NCBI GenBank assembly: GCA_945871065.1 | Contig: CAMBUL010000016.1 | Coordinates: 1 to 41,552, forward strand | Direction of reading: 5' to 3' | DNA: 41,552 bases | Origin: Chthoniobacter flavus | GTDB lineage: Bacteria > Verrucomicrobiota > Verrucomicrobiia > Chthoniobacterales > JACTMZ01 | Part shown: positions 9,531 through 18,193 of the stretch, piece by piece | Layout of the letters: each line of letters starts with the position of its first letter | Numbering within the stretch: position 1 is the stretch's first letter | Translations under genes and position numbers: made by a program | The notes under the pieces: generated by a model | Told to the model about the DNA's origin: nothing | What the model saw: only the letters and a program-made list of their open reading frames with translations | The model's database searches: none

Positions 9531-9695
9531 TTATTGCTGCGGAGCCGTGCTTTGCGCGGTGTCCGAAGTCTGAGCTTCGTCCTTGGTTTTCTTGAGCAAG
9601 CCGCGGCCGATTAAGTGCGAGGCAATTTTGACCGGAGGAGGTGCCGCACAACCGGTGGCGAAGGTGGTAGCGAGCATGCATGCTGCTTTTTTCAT
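9531..9695 (-). CDS. Small putative lipoprotein
   Basis: A 54-aa frame starting MKKAACMLATTFATGC, a short lipoprotein signal with lipobox ATGC (Cys16), followed by a polar tail rich in Lys, Thr and Gln. I see no domain and do not recognise a family. No clear Shine-Dalgarno precedes the ATG. It lies alone between the symporter operon and the SBP-TRIC gene. Confidence 0.5.
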   Translation of the reverse strand: MKKAACMLATTFATGCAAPPPVKIASHLIGRGLLKKTKDEAQTSDTAQSTAPQQ

Positions 9696-9756
9696 GAAAT
9701 ATGTGGTGCGGGTAACGCTGGTGTTTTCGCTAATGCAAATCACCGGGCCGGGGCGG

Positions 9757-9779
9757 AAAAACCCTCACCGCGGGTTTTG
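9757..9779 (-). terminator. Putative terminator of the SBP-TRIC gene
   Basis: Arms AAAACCC and GGGTTTT around a 7-base loop. Read on the minus strand the hairpin ends in GGGTTTTT, an intrinsic-terminator shape that overlaps the stop codon at 9765-9767. Confidence 0.45.
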
Positions 9780-11357
9780 ATCCTGCCGGTCGGGCGGAGC
9801 AGTGGCGGCCATGAGAGGACTGCGCAGTCCGAACCGCATGACCAGCAGACGGGTGGCCAAAGCGCCTAAAATGGTCGCCACCACCCCCAACCAAACCTCG
9901 GTGAGGTTGAGACGGCCGGCTTCCCAGATAAGAAAGAGCGAAAAGAGAAAGCCCCAGAGCACTGCAACCTCGGGGTAAAAACTTCCTTTGAGGTTGGAAT
10001 TGTTGGAATCGGCGCGGACGACATCGCGGATAATGCCTCCACCCGCTCCGGTCAGCGCAGCCAGCAACGGGCCCCACAGCCACAGCGGTTCGCATTGTTG
10101 CTCCACAGCGACAACGACGCCGATGACGGTGAAGGCGGAGAGGCCGACGGCATCAAAAAAGAGATAGATGTTGGAAGACAGTTGGACGCCTTGCACCGAA
10201 TCGGACGCGACGCCTCTTTTTCCGAGGTAATCGGTCACCTTGTAAGCCAGAGCCCCGGCCAGAACCGTAGCGAGTATAACGTAGAGGTAGATTGGAGACG
10301 CGACCACGGCGAGCGGCGAGCGACCGGAGATAAGGTCGCGCAGGACCCCGCCGCCGACCGCGGGCAAACTCGCGAGAACAAAAGCGCCGAAGATGTCATA
10401 GTGCTCCCGGCGCGCGAGAAGGACGCCAGAAATGGCGAACGCGACGGTGCCGACGATATCGAAGAGGTGAAACCACGTTCTCTGCACGGTGATGGCGAGC
10501 AGCACGGGCATGGCGTAGTGCCTGAGGATCATGTCGTATTCCCCGGAAGCTTTCAGCTGCTGCAAGCCCAGATTGAAGGCCTCGACGTCCCGCGGCGTGG
10601 TGGATTTTTTGCCGAACATCACGTGGATGTCCGCGGCAAAGACGGGAATTTTATGCTGACTTATCTGTCGCTGCACGCCGGCCCGCCAAGCCACGGCCGC
10701 GACAACCAAACGGTCGGCGATGAAGGCGTCGATCTCTCCCTTGAGCAGCCTCGAAAGGTTCGTGTTGTCCGTGTCGGCGTAAAAGATGCGGTCGGCATTG
10801 GCCGGATCGAGGGCAAAAGCCTTGACGTCCGGACCGTAAAAAAATCCGCTGACCAGACCGACCCGCATCCCGGAAGCGGACAACGCGGCCAGAAGGTCTT
10901 TCACATTGGAGGCGGGCAACCGGTCTTGATCCGCGCGCCGCGTGACGAGCACATCTGTTTCGGTGCGGTAGGGATGGGAAAACCAGGCATACTCCTCTCG
11001 CTCCGCCGTCTTGTAGGCACCGGCTGCGATGTCCCGTTCCCCGTTCTTTATTTGCTGTTGGTGCTCTATCCAGTCTATTTGCTCATAGGAAACAGTGCTC
11101 CCTGTTTCGGCGAGGATGCGCGTGACCATCTGGATATCCAGTCCCCTCAACTCGCGCAGGGGTCCGCGGTTTTCCTCGAACTGGTAAGGATCCCAACGAT
11201 ACCATCCACCGCGAAGCTCGCGTCCTTTTTCCTGCGCGCCTTGGGTGGTGGTCGCCGCGAGAGCGAGGACGGAGACAACTAGAGAAAGAACGCACCTTAT
11301 GCCGGGTAGAGTTCTCAAAGCGGATCTACCAAAGTCCGTAGGAAGCTTGGACCGCAA
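9765..11357 (-). CDS. Fusion of periplasmic solute-binding domain (SBP_bac_3) and TRIC-family cation channel
   Basis: A 530-aa protein of two parts. Residues 1-40 form a signal peptide (CVLSLVVSVLALAATTTQG). Residues about 45-285 are a family-3 amino-acid-binding fold: GGWYRWDPYQF, LRGLDIQMVTRI, GERDIAAGAYKTAEREEYAWFS, MRVGLVSGFFYGP, LLKGEIDAFIADR, VMFGKKST. Residues about 295-510 are a complete UPF0126/TRIC domain of about seven membrane segments with the internal repeat signatures DIVGTVAFAISG...GGGVLRD (335-341) and DAVGLSAFTVIG...GGGIIRD (439-445). Bacterial TRIC proteins are usually about 200 aa with only the channel part. The layout resembles a ligand-gated channel: a periplasmic clamshell fixed to a K+/cation pore. 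The start is TTG at 11357; a TTG at 11318 would give a shorter signal peptide. What it binds and conducts is inference. Confidence 0.88.
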   Translation of the reverse strand: MRSKLPTDFGRSALRTLPGIRCVLSLVVSVLALAATTTQGAQEKGRELRGGWYRWDPYQFEENRGPLRELRGLDIQMVTRILAETGSTVSYEQIDWIEHQQQIKNGERDIAAGAYKTAEREEYAWFSHPYRTETDVLVTRRADQDRLPASNVKDLLAALSASGMRVGLVSGFFYGPDVKAFALDPANADRIFYADTDNTNLSRLLKGEIDAFIADRLVVAAVAWRAGVQRQISQHKIPVFAADIHVMFGKKSTTPRDVEAFNLGLQQLKASGEYDMILRHYAMPVLLAITVQRTWFHLFDIVGTVAFAISGVLLARREHYDIFGAFVLASLPAVGGGVLRDLISGRSPLAVVASPIYLYVILATVLAGALAYKVTDYLGKRGVASDSVQGVQLSSNIYLFFDAVGLSAFTVIGVVVAVEQQCEPLWLWGPLLAALTGAGGGIIRDVVRADSNNSNLKGSFYPEVAVLWGFLFSLFLIWEAGRLNLTEVWLGVVATILGALATRLLVMRFGLRSPLMAATAPPDRQDQNPR

Positions 11358-11405
11358 GCCTTTCTTTTTTTTTGGGGGAGCGCGGGGAAGGGTGGATGAC
11401 GCAAT

Positions 11406-11855
11406 CTAATCGGGCCCGCGCAGTTGCGGGGCGCGGTCGGGGGACCAGGGATTGGTGGTGAACTTCGATTCAGTGAGTTGCTGAATGGTGTGCTCGGCGG
11501 TTTGGCGGATTCCGTCGAGGGAAATGCCCTCGTAAGCGGCTGGAAAAGCCTCGAGTAATTCGACCGAGCGACGGAAGAGACGGGCGGCCGGTTGGAGGCG
11601 GCGGCTGTGGATGCGGTGGGCCGGTTCGCGGTGGTGATGCTGCAAGTGCACGTGGGCGCCGGCAAATTGGATGAGGGCTTTGTAAAAGACATACCGTTCG
11701 CCATTCGCTCCCAGCCAGATGTGCTCGAGAACATCGTGGGCTTGGTAATAGGATTGCCCGTTGAAAAGCCGAAAATATTCCAGGTAGCAGGGGTGCCAGG
11801 ACGACTCGCTTTCCCCTCCGGTCATCCGCGCAGCAATCCTTTCGTGTTTACCCAT
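11406..11855 (-). CDS. DUF309 domain protein
   Basis: A 149-aa protein with the DUF309 pattern: a helical core with YYQAHDVLEHIW (HxxxE) followed by a second histidine-rich helix (ALIQFAGAHVHLQHHH). The conserved His/Glu residues suggest a metal site, but no biochemical function is established for the family. It is divergent from the CNNM/CorC pair, with 107 bases between, and ends 48 bases from the start of the SBP-TRIC gene on the same strand. Confidence 0.82.
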   Translation of the reverse strand: MGKHERIAARMTGGESESSWHPCYLEYFRLFNGQSYYQAHDVLEHIWLGANGERYVFYKALIQFAGAHVHLQHHHREPAHRIHSRRLQPAARLFRRSVELLEAFPAAYEGISLDGIRQTAEHTIQQLTESKFTTNPWSPDRAPQLRGPD

Positions 11856-11962
11856 GATGTTTGCCGGTCAAGAAACCACAGGGTGCGCGGGGCGGACAGG
11901 GCAAAAAACGTCGCGGAGCGGCTTGGCTGCGGCCTCGGAGCGGTTATGATGGAGGCTCTTTG

Positions 11963-13225
11963 ATGGAAGGCTTTTGGTTTATCTGGCTGGCGGCAGGTGT
12001 TTTGTCCTCCGCGTTCGGCGCTGCTTTGGGCGCGCTGGAAGCCGTCCTTTGGCACACCCCGCGGGAGCGCATGGACCTATGGCCGCGCTCCCCGCGCTTG
12101 CCACTGCAGGCGGACGACCTTGCCCATCCGCGCGATTGTCTTTTCACTTTTCTCGCCCTAGGCAGTGCCTTGGCGCGGGCCACCGGATGGTACGCGCTGT
12201 GGCTTGCGGCAGTGGGGGCGGCGGGTGCTTTCGTCACGGTGTTGTGGCCTTGGATTTTGGGGTTCCTCGCCCCGGCCGTGCTGTGCGAGGTTTTTCCCGC
12301 GATCATCGCCGGACGGCGTCCGCGCGCCGGGGAGCGTCCGTTGCTAAGTGCCGGTGTGGTGGTTTGGCGGGTTTTCGGTCCGTTCTTCGACCGCATCCAG
12401 CCTTTGGTCGCCGCCGCGGCGGGGAAGTTTTTTCCCTGGTCGCTCGAACCGCGGGCCCAACTCGGACCGGAAGAGGTGGAGACATTGGTTTGGGTGCGGG
12501 AGGAGGAAGGCGAGTTTGCCTTGCCCGAAGCGGAGGTATTGACCGAGGTGCTCCGGCTCAGCCGGGCCACGGTGCGCCACTACATGACGCCGCGGGTGGA
12601 CGTCGTGTTCGTCGAGGATGAAATGACCAACGAGCAAGTGCGGGCCATCCTCCTGAAAAAGAAATTTCTCCGGGCGCCGGTCATCGGTGAGGCGCCCGAC
12701 GAGGTGATCGGTCTCCTCGATACGCGCGCTCTGAGCCGACTGCCCCCCGGCATGCATTTCACCGAGGTCTTGCTCCCGCCGTCCTTCGTGCCGGAAACCA
12801 TGGAGGCCAGCGCGCTGCTCGGCAACTTCCTCAAGCACCGCCAGCCTCTGGCCGTGGTGGTCGACGAATTCGGCGGCGTGGAGGGTGTGGTCACTTTGCA
12901 GGACTTTATCGAGGAGATCCTCGGTGATGCCGCGCCGCGGGTGGAAGCCGACCTTTACATCGAGCAACTCGGTGACGGTCGCCTGCTGGCGGCCGGAACT
13001 GCCCGGCTCGATGACCTGAGCGAATACCTCGGCTTTGATGCGGCCCGCAAAGGCATCGAGACGATCGGCGGCCACATCATTCATGAGTTGGGCAAGCTGC
13101 CGCGGCAGGGGGCCTCCGTGCGGCTCGGGCCGTGGAAGGTCACGGTCCGTTCCATGGCGCTGCGCCGGGTGCGCGAGGTGTCTTTGCAGCGGGTGTGGCC
13201 GGCGGAGAAGGGGGAGTCTTTATGA
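11963..13225 (+). CDS. CNNM/CorC (hemolysin C) family membrane protein with CBS pair
   Basis: A 420-aa protein: N-terminal DUF21/CNNM-type membrane domain (about 1-140, several hydrophobic helices), a CBS pair (about 205-325) beginning MTPR (208-211) and including VVDEFGGVEGVVTLQDFIEE, then a C-terminal CorC_HlyC domain (about 333-405). Such proteins are linked to Mg2+/Co2+ efflux or homeostasis. ATG 11963 has a strong Shine-Dalgarno (ggagg, 7 bases upstream); an in-frame start 34 codons earlier is unlikely. The stop overlaps the next, related gene by 4 nt. Confidence 0.9.
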   Translation: MEGFWFIWLAAGVLSSAFGAALGALEAVLWHTPRERMDLWPRSPRLPLQADDLAHPRDCLFTFLALGSALARATGWYALWLAAVGAAGAFVTVLWPWILGFLAPAVLCEVFPAIIAGRRPRAGERPLLSAGVVVWRVFGPFFDRIQPLVAAAAGKFFPWSLEPRAQLGPEEVETLVWVREEEGEFALPEAEVLTEVLRLSRATVRHYMTPRVDVVFVEDEMTNEQVRAILLKKKFLRAPVIGEAPDEVIGLLDTRALSRLPPGMHFTEVLLPPSFVPETMEASALLGNFLKHRQPLAVVVDEFGGVEGVVTLQDFIEEILGDAAPRVEADLYIEQLGDGRLLAAGTARLDDLSEYLGFDAARKGIETIGGHIIHELGKLPRQGASVRLGPWKVTVRSMALRRVREVSLQRVWPAEKGESL

Positions 13226-14145
13226 CGTTGGTGGCCGCAGCCCTCTTGTTGGCTGTTTCCTTTGTCTTCTCCGGGCTCGAGGCGGCCTGGCATGCCTTGG
13301 ACCGGGTGCGTTTGCGTCATCGTGCGGACAAGGGGGACCGCCGGGCCAAGGCCATGCTCGGGTGGGAAGCGGTGCGGCCGCAGGCGGATCTTGTGCTGGT
13401 CTGGACGAGCCACGCGGCGGGCGCGGGGGCCTTGGCTGTCTTGGCGGTTTCCGGCGCGTTGGGCGGATGGCGGGGATTCTTCCCCTTGCTTTTCATCCCG
13501 GCCTACGCGCTCCTCGTTGGTGTGTTGGCCCGGCAGGTCTTCCGCCGGTTGCCCTTCGTCGTGCTCAGTCATTTGTGGTGGCTGGTCACGCTGGCCGGAT
13601 CGTTTTGGGCGCCCTTGGCCCGGCCCGTGGCTTGCTGGCTCCGGCGGGTGCAGCCCGATCCGCTGCCCCGTCCTCCGGCCGGCGAGGAATTGATGACCTT
13701 AGCCGCGAAGACTGAGGGTATTTCGCCGCTCGAGATTTCCATGTTGCGCAGTGTGCTCGACTTTCGCCGCATGACCGCCGGAACGCTCGCTTTGCCGGTC
13801 GAAAGTTTCCCGCTTGCGCCGTCCGATGCTCCCCTTGGGACATTGCTCGCGGATCGTCAGGTTGCCGATGCGCTGCATGCCTTGGTCATTGGTCCCGACG
13901 GCCTGCCGCTGGGTGCCATGTCGTGTGGGTCCGCGGTGTTGTCGGGCGCCATGGCGGCGAGGGCACAATCTTTCGCCCGACCGCTCATTTCCTTTGATTC
14001 CGATCTGCCTGCCTGGAAGGCGCTGACCAAGCTCCGCCGCGCCCAGACACCTGTGGCCGAGGTGAGGGACGTGGAGACCGGACGCTTTATCGGTGTCATC
14101 ACCGAGGAATCGGCTGTGGCGCGCTTGCTCGGGCAGGCGGTTTGA
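13222..14145 (+). CDS. Second, degenerate CNNM/CorC-like membrane protein
   Basis: A 307-aa paralogue of the preceding gene: N-terminal membrane region starting MTLVAAALLLAVSFVFSGLE (the FSGLEAAWHAL segment is typical of DUF21), then a weakly conserved CBS-like region (about 200-305: LPVESFPLAP, ADALHALVIGPDGLPLGAM, GRFIGVITEESAVARLL). It lacks the C-terminal CorC_HlyC domain. Start at ATG 13222 overlaps the upstream stop (ATGA) and has a ggggag Shine-Dalgarno. Tandem CNNM pairs are common and may form a heteromer; here the second member is shorter and more divergent. Confidence 0.82.
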   Translation: MTLVAAALLLAVSFVFSGLEAAWHALDRVRLRHRADKGDRRAKAMLGWEAVRPQADLVLVWTSHAAGAGALAVLAVSGALGGWRGFFPLLFIPAYALLVGVLARQVFRRLPFVVLSHLWWLVTLAGSFWAPLARPVACWLRRVQPDPLPRPPAGEELMTLAAKTEGISPLEISMLRSVLDFRRMTAGTLALPVESFPLAPSDAPLGTLLADRQVADALHALVIGPDGLPLGAMSCGSAVLSGAMAARAQSFARPLISFDSDLPAWKALTKLRRAQTPVAEVRDVETGRFIGVITEESAVARLLGQAV

Positions 14146-14186
14146 GGCGTGCAAAACAGGACGTCTGACCCCATATTTTCCCGTTC

Positions 14187-15320
14187 ATGTCTTCCGCCTC
14201 CTCTGTCTACTCGCGCAAGAACCCGTTTCCGGCACACCTCGCGGCCCGGCGTTCCTTGACTGGGTCTGGTTCGGGCAAAGAAACGCTGCACTTCGAGGTC
14301 TCCCTCTCTGGTTCCGATCTCTCTTACGAGGTCGGTGATTCGCTGGGGATTTTTCCGGCCAATGACGCGGCCGGGGTGAATGCCGTACTCTCAGCCGCGG
14401 GATTGACGGGAGAAGAACCGGTCGAAAGTGCGGGAGCCAACCTGCGTGAGGTATTGACCCACCAAGTCACACTGCGCGAGCCGTCGCGGCAGTTGCTCGC
14501 CGCCATTCTCGAGAAGTGCCCATCCGCTGCCGAGTTGTCGGAGTTGACCGATCCGGAGGCAAAATCGGTGATGGAAGATTGGGTTGATGGACGGGAAGTG
14601 GTCGACATTCTCGAGAGTTATCCACAGGCCAGATTCACTCCCGACGAATTGGTCAAGGTGCTGCGCAAACTCCAGCCGCGTCTTTACTCGATCGCCTCCT
14701 CGCCCAAGGCCCATCCCGAAGCGGTGCATCTCACCGTGGCCGTGGTGCGCTACGAACTGCACGGGCGCCAGCGGCAGGGGGTGTGCTCGACCTATCTGTC
14801 CGACCGCGTCGAAACCCGGCCGATGCCTGTCTTTATCCACTCAGCAAAACATTTCCGTCCGCCGGAGGATCCAGCTGTTCCGGTCATCATGGTGGGTCCG
14901 GGCACCGGCATCGCACCCTTCCGGGCATTTTTGCAGGAGCGGGAAGCGACCGGGGCAACCGGTCCGACTTGGCTTTTCTTCGGGGACCGGAACCGCACGA
15001 CCGATTTTCTCTACGAGGAGGAAATCAATGCCTGGCTCGAGCGTGGCGTATTGCACCGCCTCGACACCGCCTTCTCGCGCGACCAGGCGGAGAAGGTCTA
15101 CGTGCAGCACCGCATGTTGGAGAACGGGGCGGAAATCTGGCGCTGGCTCGCGCAAGGTGCCTATTTTTACGTCTGCGGTGACGCTGCGCGCATGGCCAAG
15201 GACGTCGATGATGCACTCCATCGCATCGTCAAAGTGGAGGGCGGGAAAACCGACGAAGAAGCCGCCGCCTTTGTCGGGGAATTGAAAAAAGCCAAGCGCT
15301 ACCGGAAGGACGTCTATTGA
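14187..15320 (+). CDS. CysJ-like FAD/NADPH reductase without flavodoxin domain
   Basis: A 377-aa protein matching the FAD- and NADPH-binding half of sulfite reductase flavoprotein alpha subunit / cytochrome P450 reductase: FAD site RLYSIASSP (165-173) and GVCSTYL (198-204), NADPH site GPGTGIAPFRAFLQER (237-252), FFGDRNRTTDFLYEEE, YVCGDAARMAKDVDDAL and the C-terminal RYRKDVY. The FMN/flavodoxin domain usual in CysJ is absent, so it would need a separate electron carrier, or pass electrons directly to a siroheme sulfite reductase or another partner. No hemoprotein gene is nearby. It overlaps mpl by 1 nt (TGATG). Confidence 0.9.
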   Translation: MSSASSVYSRKNPFPAHLAARRSLTGSGSGKETLHFEVSLSGSDLSYEVGDSLGIFPANDAAGVNAVLSAAGLTGEEPVESAGANLREVLTHQVTLREPSRQLLAAILEKCPSAAELSELTDPEAKSVMEDWVDGREVVDILESYPQARFTPDELVKVLRKLQPRLYSIASSPKAHPEAVHLTVAVVRYELHGRQRQGVCSTYLSDRVETRPMPVFIHSAKHFRPPEDPAVPVIMVGPGTGIAPFRAFLQEREATGATGPTWLFFGDRNRTTDFLYEEEINAWLERGVLHRLDTAFSRDQAEKVYVQHRMLENGAEIWRWLAQGAYFYVCGDAARMAKDVDDALHRIVKVEGGKTDEEAAAFVGELKKAKRYRKDVY

Positions 15321-16729
15321 TGAGTGCGGGGCAAGACAACCCGTTGCGCAAGGTCCACTTTACCGGGGTCTGCGGCACGGCTATGGGTTCGCTCGCCGCC
15401 GCCCTGCGCGACCGCGGGGTCGAAGTGACGGGCTCGGATGACAATGTCTATCCTCCGATGTCCACCTTCCTCCAGAGCAAGGGTATCGTGATCCGCAAGG
15501 GGTTCTCTCCGGACAACATTCCTTCCGACGCTGACTTCGTGGTCATTGGCAATGCCATGAGCCGCGGCAATCCCGAAGTGGAGGCCGTCCTCAACCGGAA
15601 ACTGCTTTATTACTCGTTGCCCGAGGCGCTGAAGATTTTCTTTCTGCGCGGTCGCCACAATCTTGTGGTTGCCGGGACGCATGGCAAGACCACGACCACG
15701 TCGATGCTCGCCTGGATTTTCCAATCGGCCGGTCTCGCTCCCTCCTGGCTGATCGGAGGTATCCCAAACAACCTCGGCCAAGGCTGCCGCCTCGGGGAGT
15801 CGAAATATTTCATCCTCGAGGGTGATGAGTATGACACAGCTTTTTTCGACAAGCGCTCGAAGTTTGTGCACTACCTTCCCGAATTGCTCGTTGTGAACAA
15901 TATCGAGTTCGACCACGCCGATATATTCCGCGACCTGGAGGACGTGATGACCAGCTTCCGCCGTCTCGTGGCGATCGTTCCATCCGAGGGCATGGTGTTG
16001 CTCAATGCCGACGACCCCAATTGCCGGGCGCTGGCCGAGAAGTGTCCGGCTCCGTGGGTCGAGGTCGGCTTTTCGCCCGATGCCGGCAACCAGATCCGCG
16101 ATGTGCACTACGGCCGCGATTCATCCGCGTTCACCCTGTTCGGCCAACGCTTCGAACTTCCCATGATCGGCGAGTTCAACGTGCGCAACGCGGCCATGGC
16201 GGTGTCCGCCGCGCATTTTTACCAAGTGCCGCTGGAGGAAATCGTCAAAGCCCTGCAAACCTTCACCGGCATCCGTCGCCGTCAGGAGGTTCGCGGGGAG
16301 GCCGGTGGGGTCACGGTGGTCGACGACTTCGGCCATCATCCCACGGCCATCGCACAGACCATCGAAGGTTTGCGGGTCAAATTTCCCACGGGCAAATTGT
16401 GGGCCGTTTTCGAGCCGCGTTCCAATACGACGCGGCGGGCGGTCTTCCAGGAGGTGCTGCCCAAAGCCTTCGCCCGGGCGGACGGAGTGGTGCTGGCCCA
16501 AGTGGCCCGCATGGACCAGTTGCCGCCCGACCAGCGGCTTGATCCGGAAAAAGTCGTCTCCGACCTCCGGCGCGACGGCAAAGAAGCATTCTACGAGGCC
16601 GACACTGCGGCCATCGTCAGCCGCGCAGTCGGCCTCGCCGGCCGGGGTGATGTCATCGTCGTCTTCAGCAATGGCGGTTTCGACAACATCCACTCCAAAC
16701 TGCTCGAGGCACTCGAGGCGGAAGGTTGA
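15320..16729 (+). CDS. mpl: UDP-N-acetylmuramate:L-alanyl-gamma-D-glutamyl-meso-diaminopimelate ligase
   Basis: Recycles the murein tripeptide by joining it to UDP-MurNAc; cytoplasmic Mur-ligase fold. 469 aa. The N-terminal Rossmann part is HFTGVCGTAMGSLAAAL with GSDDNVYPPMST, specific to Mpl rather than MurC. The ATP loop is GTHGKTTTTS (119-128). The C-terminus ends VIVVFSNGGFDNIHSKLL as in Mpl. ATG 15320 overlaps the TGA of the reductase gene and has ggaagga upstream. Its presence means the cell makes and recycles meso-DAP peptidoglycan. Confidence 0.95.
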   Translation: MSAGQDNPLRKVHFTGVCGTAMGSLAAALRDRGVEVTGSDDNVYPPMSTFLQSKGIVIRKGFSPDNIPSDADFVVIGNAMSRGNPEVEAVLNRKLLYYSLPEALKIFFLRGRHNLVVAGTHGKTTTTSMLAWIFQSAGLAPSWLIGGIPNNLGQGCRLGESKYFILEGDEYDTAFFDKRSKFVHYLPELLVVNNIEFDHADIFRDLEDVMTSFRRLVAIVPSEGMVLLNADDPNCRALAEKCPAPWVEVGFSPDAGNQIRDVHYGRDSSAFTLFGQRFELPMIGEFNVRNAAMAVSAAHFYQVPLEEIVKALQTFTGIRRRQEVRGEAGGVTVVDDFGHHPTAIAQTIEGLRVKFPTGKLWAVFEPRSNTTRRAVFQEVLPKAFARADGVVLAQVARMDQLPPDQRLDPEKVVSDLRRDGKEAFYEADTAAIVSRAVGLAGRGDVIVVFSNGGFDNIHSKLLEALEAEG

Positions 16730-16766
16730 AAGACGGTGGGTCGTGCCGCCGCGTCGCGACGAGCAA

Positions 16767-17747
16767 TTAAGAAATTCGCGATAAGTCATCGCGACTTCCC
16801 GCCTGTGGAGTCCGCAGCACGTGAACGGTCATTTCCGGCGGGCAGTTGAAGCGGGCGGGGACGCCGCAGGAACCGGTGCCGCGGGAGGTGTAGCCGTGGA
16901 GCCCGTGGTGTGTCCATGGGCCGGTGAATTGGGCGTGCGGACATCGACCGTTGCGCACCAGGGCGATGCCGCCCGGCAGGCAGATTTGTCCGCCGTGGGT
17001 GTGGCCGCTCAGCATGAAGCTGAAGCCGTAATGCCGCGCCTCGTCGTAAACCTCCGGACTGTGGGCCAGGAGGATGGAGCAGGCTCCTTGCGGGATGCCG
17101 CAGCGGGCGGCTTCGAAATCGTGGGTGCGGTAGAAGTGCGGATCGTCGAGGCCGGCGAACCAAAGTTTGTCCGCTCCGCGCATGACGGACGTGTTTTCAT
17201 TGAGCAGGACGCGCACTCCTGCCGCTTCGAGATGCGGGACGATCTCGATGATGTCATGATTGCCGAGGACGGCGAGGGCGCCGGATCCAAGCGCGGCCCC
17301 GATCCGCCGGATGTCCGGCAGGCAGGCGCGGAAGTGACCGGCAGGATGATCGGCGAAGTCGCCGGTGATGACAGCGAGATCATGGGGCGTGCGGGCGATG
17401 ACTTCGACCAAGCGGTCGGCGAAGCCTGCCACGCAGTCGAGGTGCAGATCGGAGAGATGGAGCAGGCGGAAGCCGTCGAAACGTGGCGGCAGGTTGGCCA
17501 GTGGTTGCTCGCGGGTGGCGGTGCGGATGTCGAGGCAGTTGGCGCGCCCGCGTTCAGCCAGTCGGGTCAGGCGGAGCAAGGCGTTGATTATGCGGTCGAC
17601 CGGCACGACGCGCTCGACGACGAGCGGGCCTTCGCCTTGATGGACAAGGCGGGCACGCAGGTCGGCTTGGCGCCGGAGGCGTTGGCGGAGGAGGGACGGT
17701 CCGAGCCGGGCAGCCAGCCGGCGGAAATCGGTTGTGTCGTCCGACAT
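16767..17747 (-). CDS. Metallophosphoesterase (YaeI-like)
   Basis: A 326-aa calcineurin-like phosphoesterase with all five metal/catalytic blocks: HLSDLH (97-102), TGDF (128-131), GNHD (162-165), LAHSPE (about 228-232) and SGHTHGGQ (247-254). The first 85 residues are a variable, Arg-rich leader with no clear membrane segment, unlike typical YaeI. Substrate is unknown (YaeI-type enzymes act on lipid or nucleotide phosphodiesters). It is the last gene of a probable birA-hisI-MPE group; hisI ends 6 bases before its ATG. A perfect 7-bp hairpin (16776-16794) lies in its last codons. Confidence 0.9.
   Translation of the reverse strand: MSDDTTDFRRLAARLGPSLLRQRLRRQADLRARLVHQGEGPLVVERVVPVDRIINALLRLTRLAERGRANCLDIRTATREQPLANLPPRFDGFRLLHLSDLHLDCVAGFADRLVEVIARTPHDLAVITGDFADHPAGHFRACLPDIRRIGAALGSGALAVLGNHDIIEIVPHLEAAGVRVLLNENTSVMRGADKLWFAGLDDPHFYRTHDFEAARCGIPQGACSILLAHSPEVYDEARHYGFSFMLSGHTHGGQICLPGGIALVRNGRCPHAQFTGPWTHHGLHGYTSRGTGSCGVPARFNCPPEMTVHVLRTPQAGSRDDLSRIS
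16776..16794 (-). terminator. Hairpin at the end of the metallophosphoesterase gene
   Basis: TCGCGAT / ATCGCGA arms around a 5-base loop, followed on the minus strand by aatttcttaatt. It overlaps the last codons and sits between two convergent genes. The T run is weak. Confidence 0.3.
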
Positions 17748-17753
17748 GGACGC

Positions 17754-18146
17754 CTAATTCGGGTAAACTTTACCGGCGTCGAAGGCCGGCCTTTCCCGGA
17801 CGGAAAGCGGCAGGCCTTCCATGTCATAGCCTTGGAAGAAGCAACTCTGGTAACCGGTGTGGCAGGCGCCGGTGGTCTGGCGGACCTCGAAAAGGAGGCA
17901 GTCCTTGTCGCAGTCGGCATACCAGCGGACGACATCCTGGGTGTGCCCGCTGGATTCGCCTTTGAACCAGAGCTTCTGGCGCGAGCGGCTCCAGTAATGC
18001 ATCTTCCCCGTGGCGAGCGTTTTTTCGAGCGACTCGCGGTTCATCCAAGCCATCATGAGCACGCGACCGCGCGGGGGCATGGCGTCCGAAGCCTCTTGCA
18101 CGATGACGGCGATAAGACCGTCGGCGTTGAATTTGAAGTCGTTCAT
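17754..18146 (-). CDS. hisI: Phosphoribosyl-AMP cyclohydrolase
   Basis: Hydrolyses phosphoribosyl-AMP in the third step of histidine synthesis. 130 aa, a stand-alone HisI without the HisE pyrophosphohydrolase part. Visible: VLMMAWMN, GKMHYWSRSRQKLWFKGESS, the Mg/Zn site WYADCDKDCLLF, and GACHTGYQSCF with the conserved Cys residues. ATG 18146 gives the usual N-terminus; an in-frame start 13 codons upstream is less likely. It is separated from hisD by 11 kb. Confidence 0.95.
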   Translation of the reverse strand: MNDFKFNADGLIAVIVQEASDAMPPRGRVLMMAWMNRESLEKTLATGKMHYWSRSRQKLWFKGESSGHTQDVVRWYADCDKDCLLFEVRQTTGACHTGYQSCFFQGYDMEGLPLSVRERPAFDAGKVYPN

Positions 18147-18193
18147 GGAAGAGACAATGTCGCGGGAGCGAGCGGGGGCGGGCAAGAGGTATT

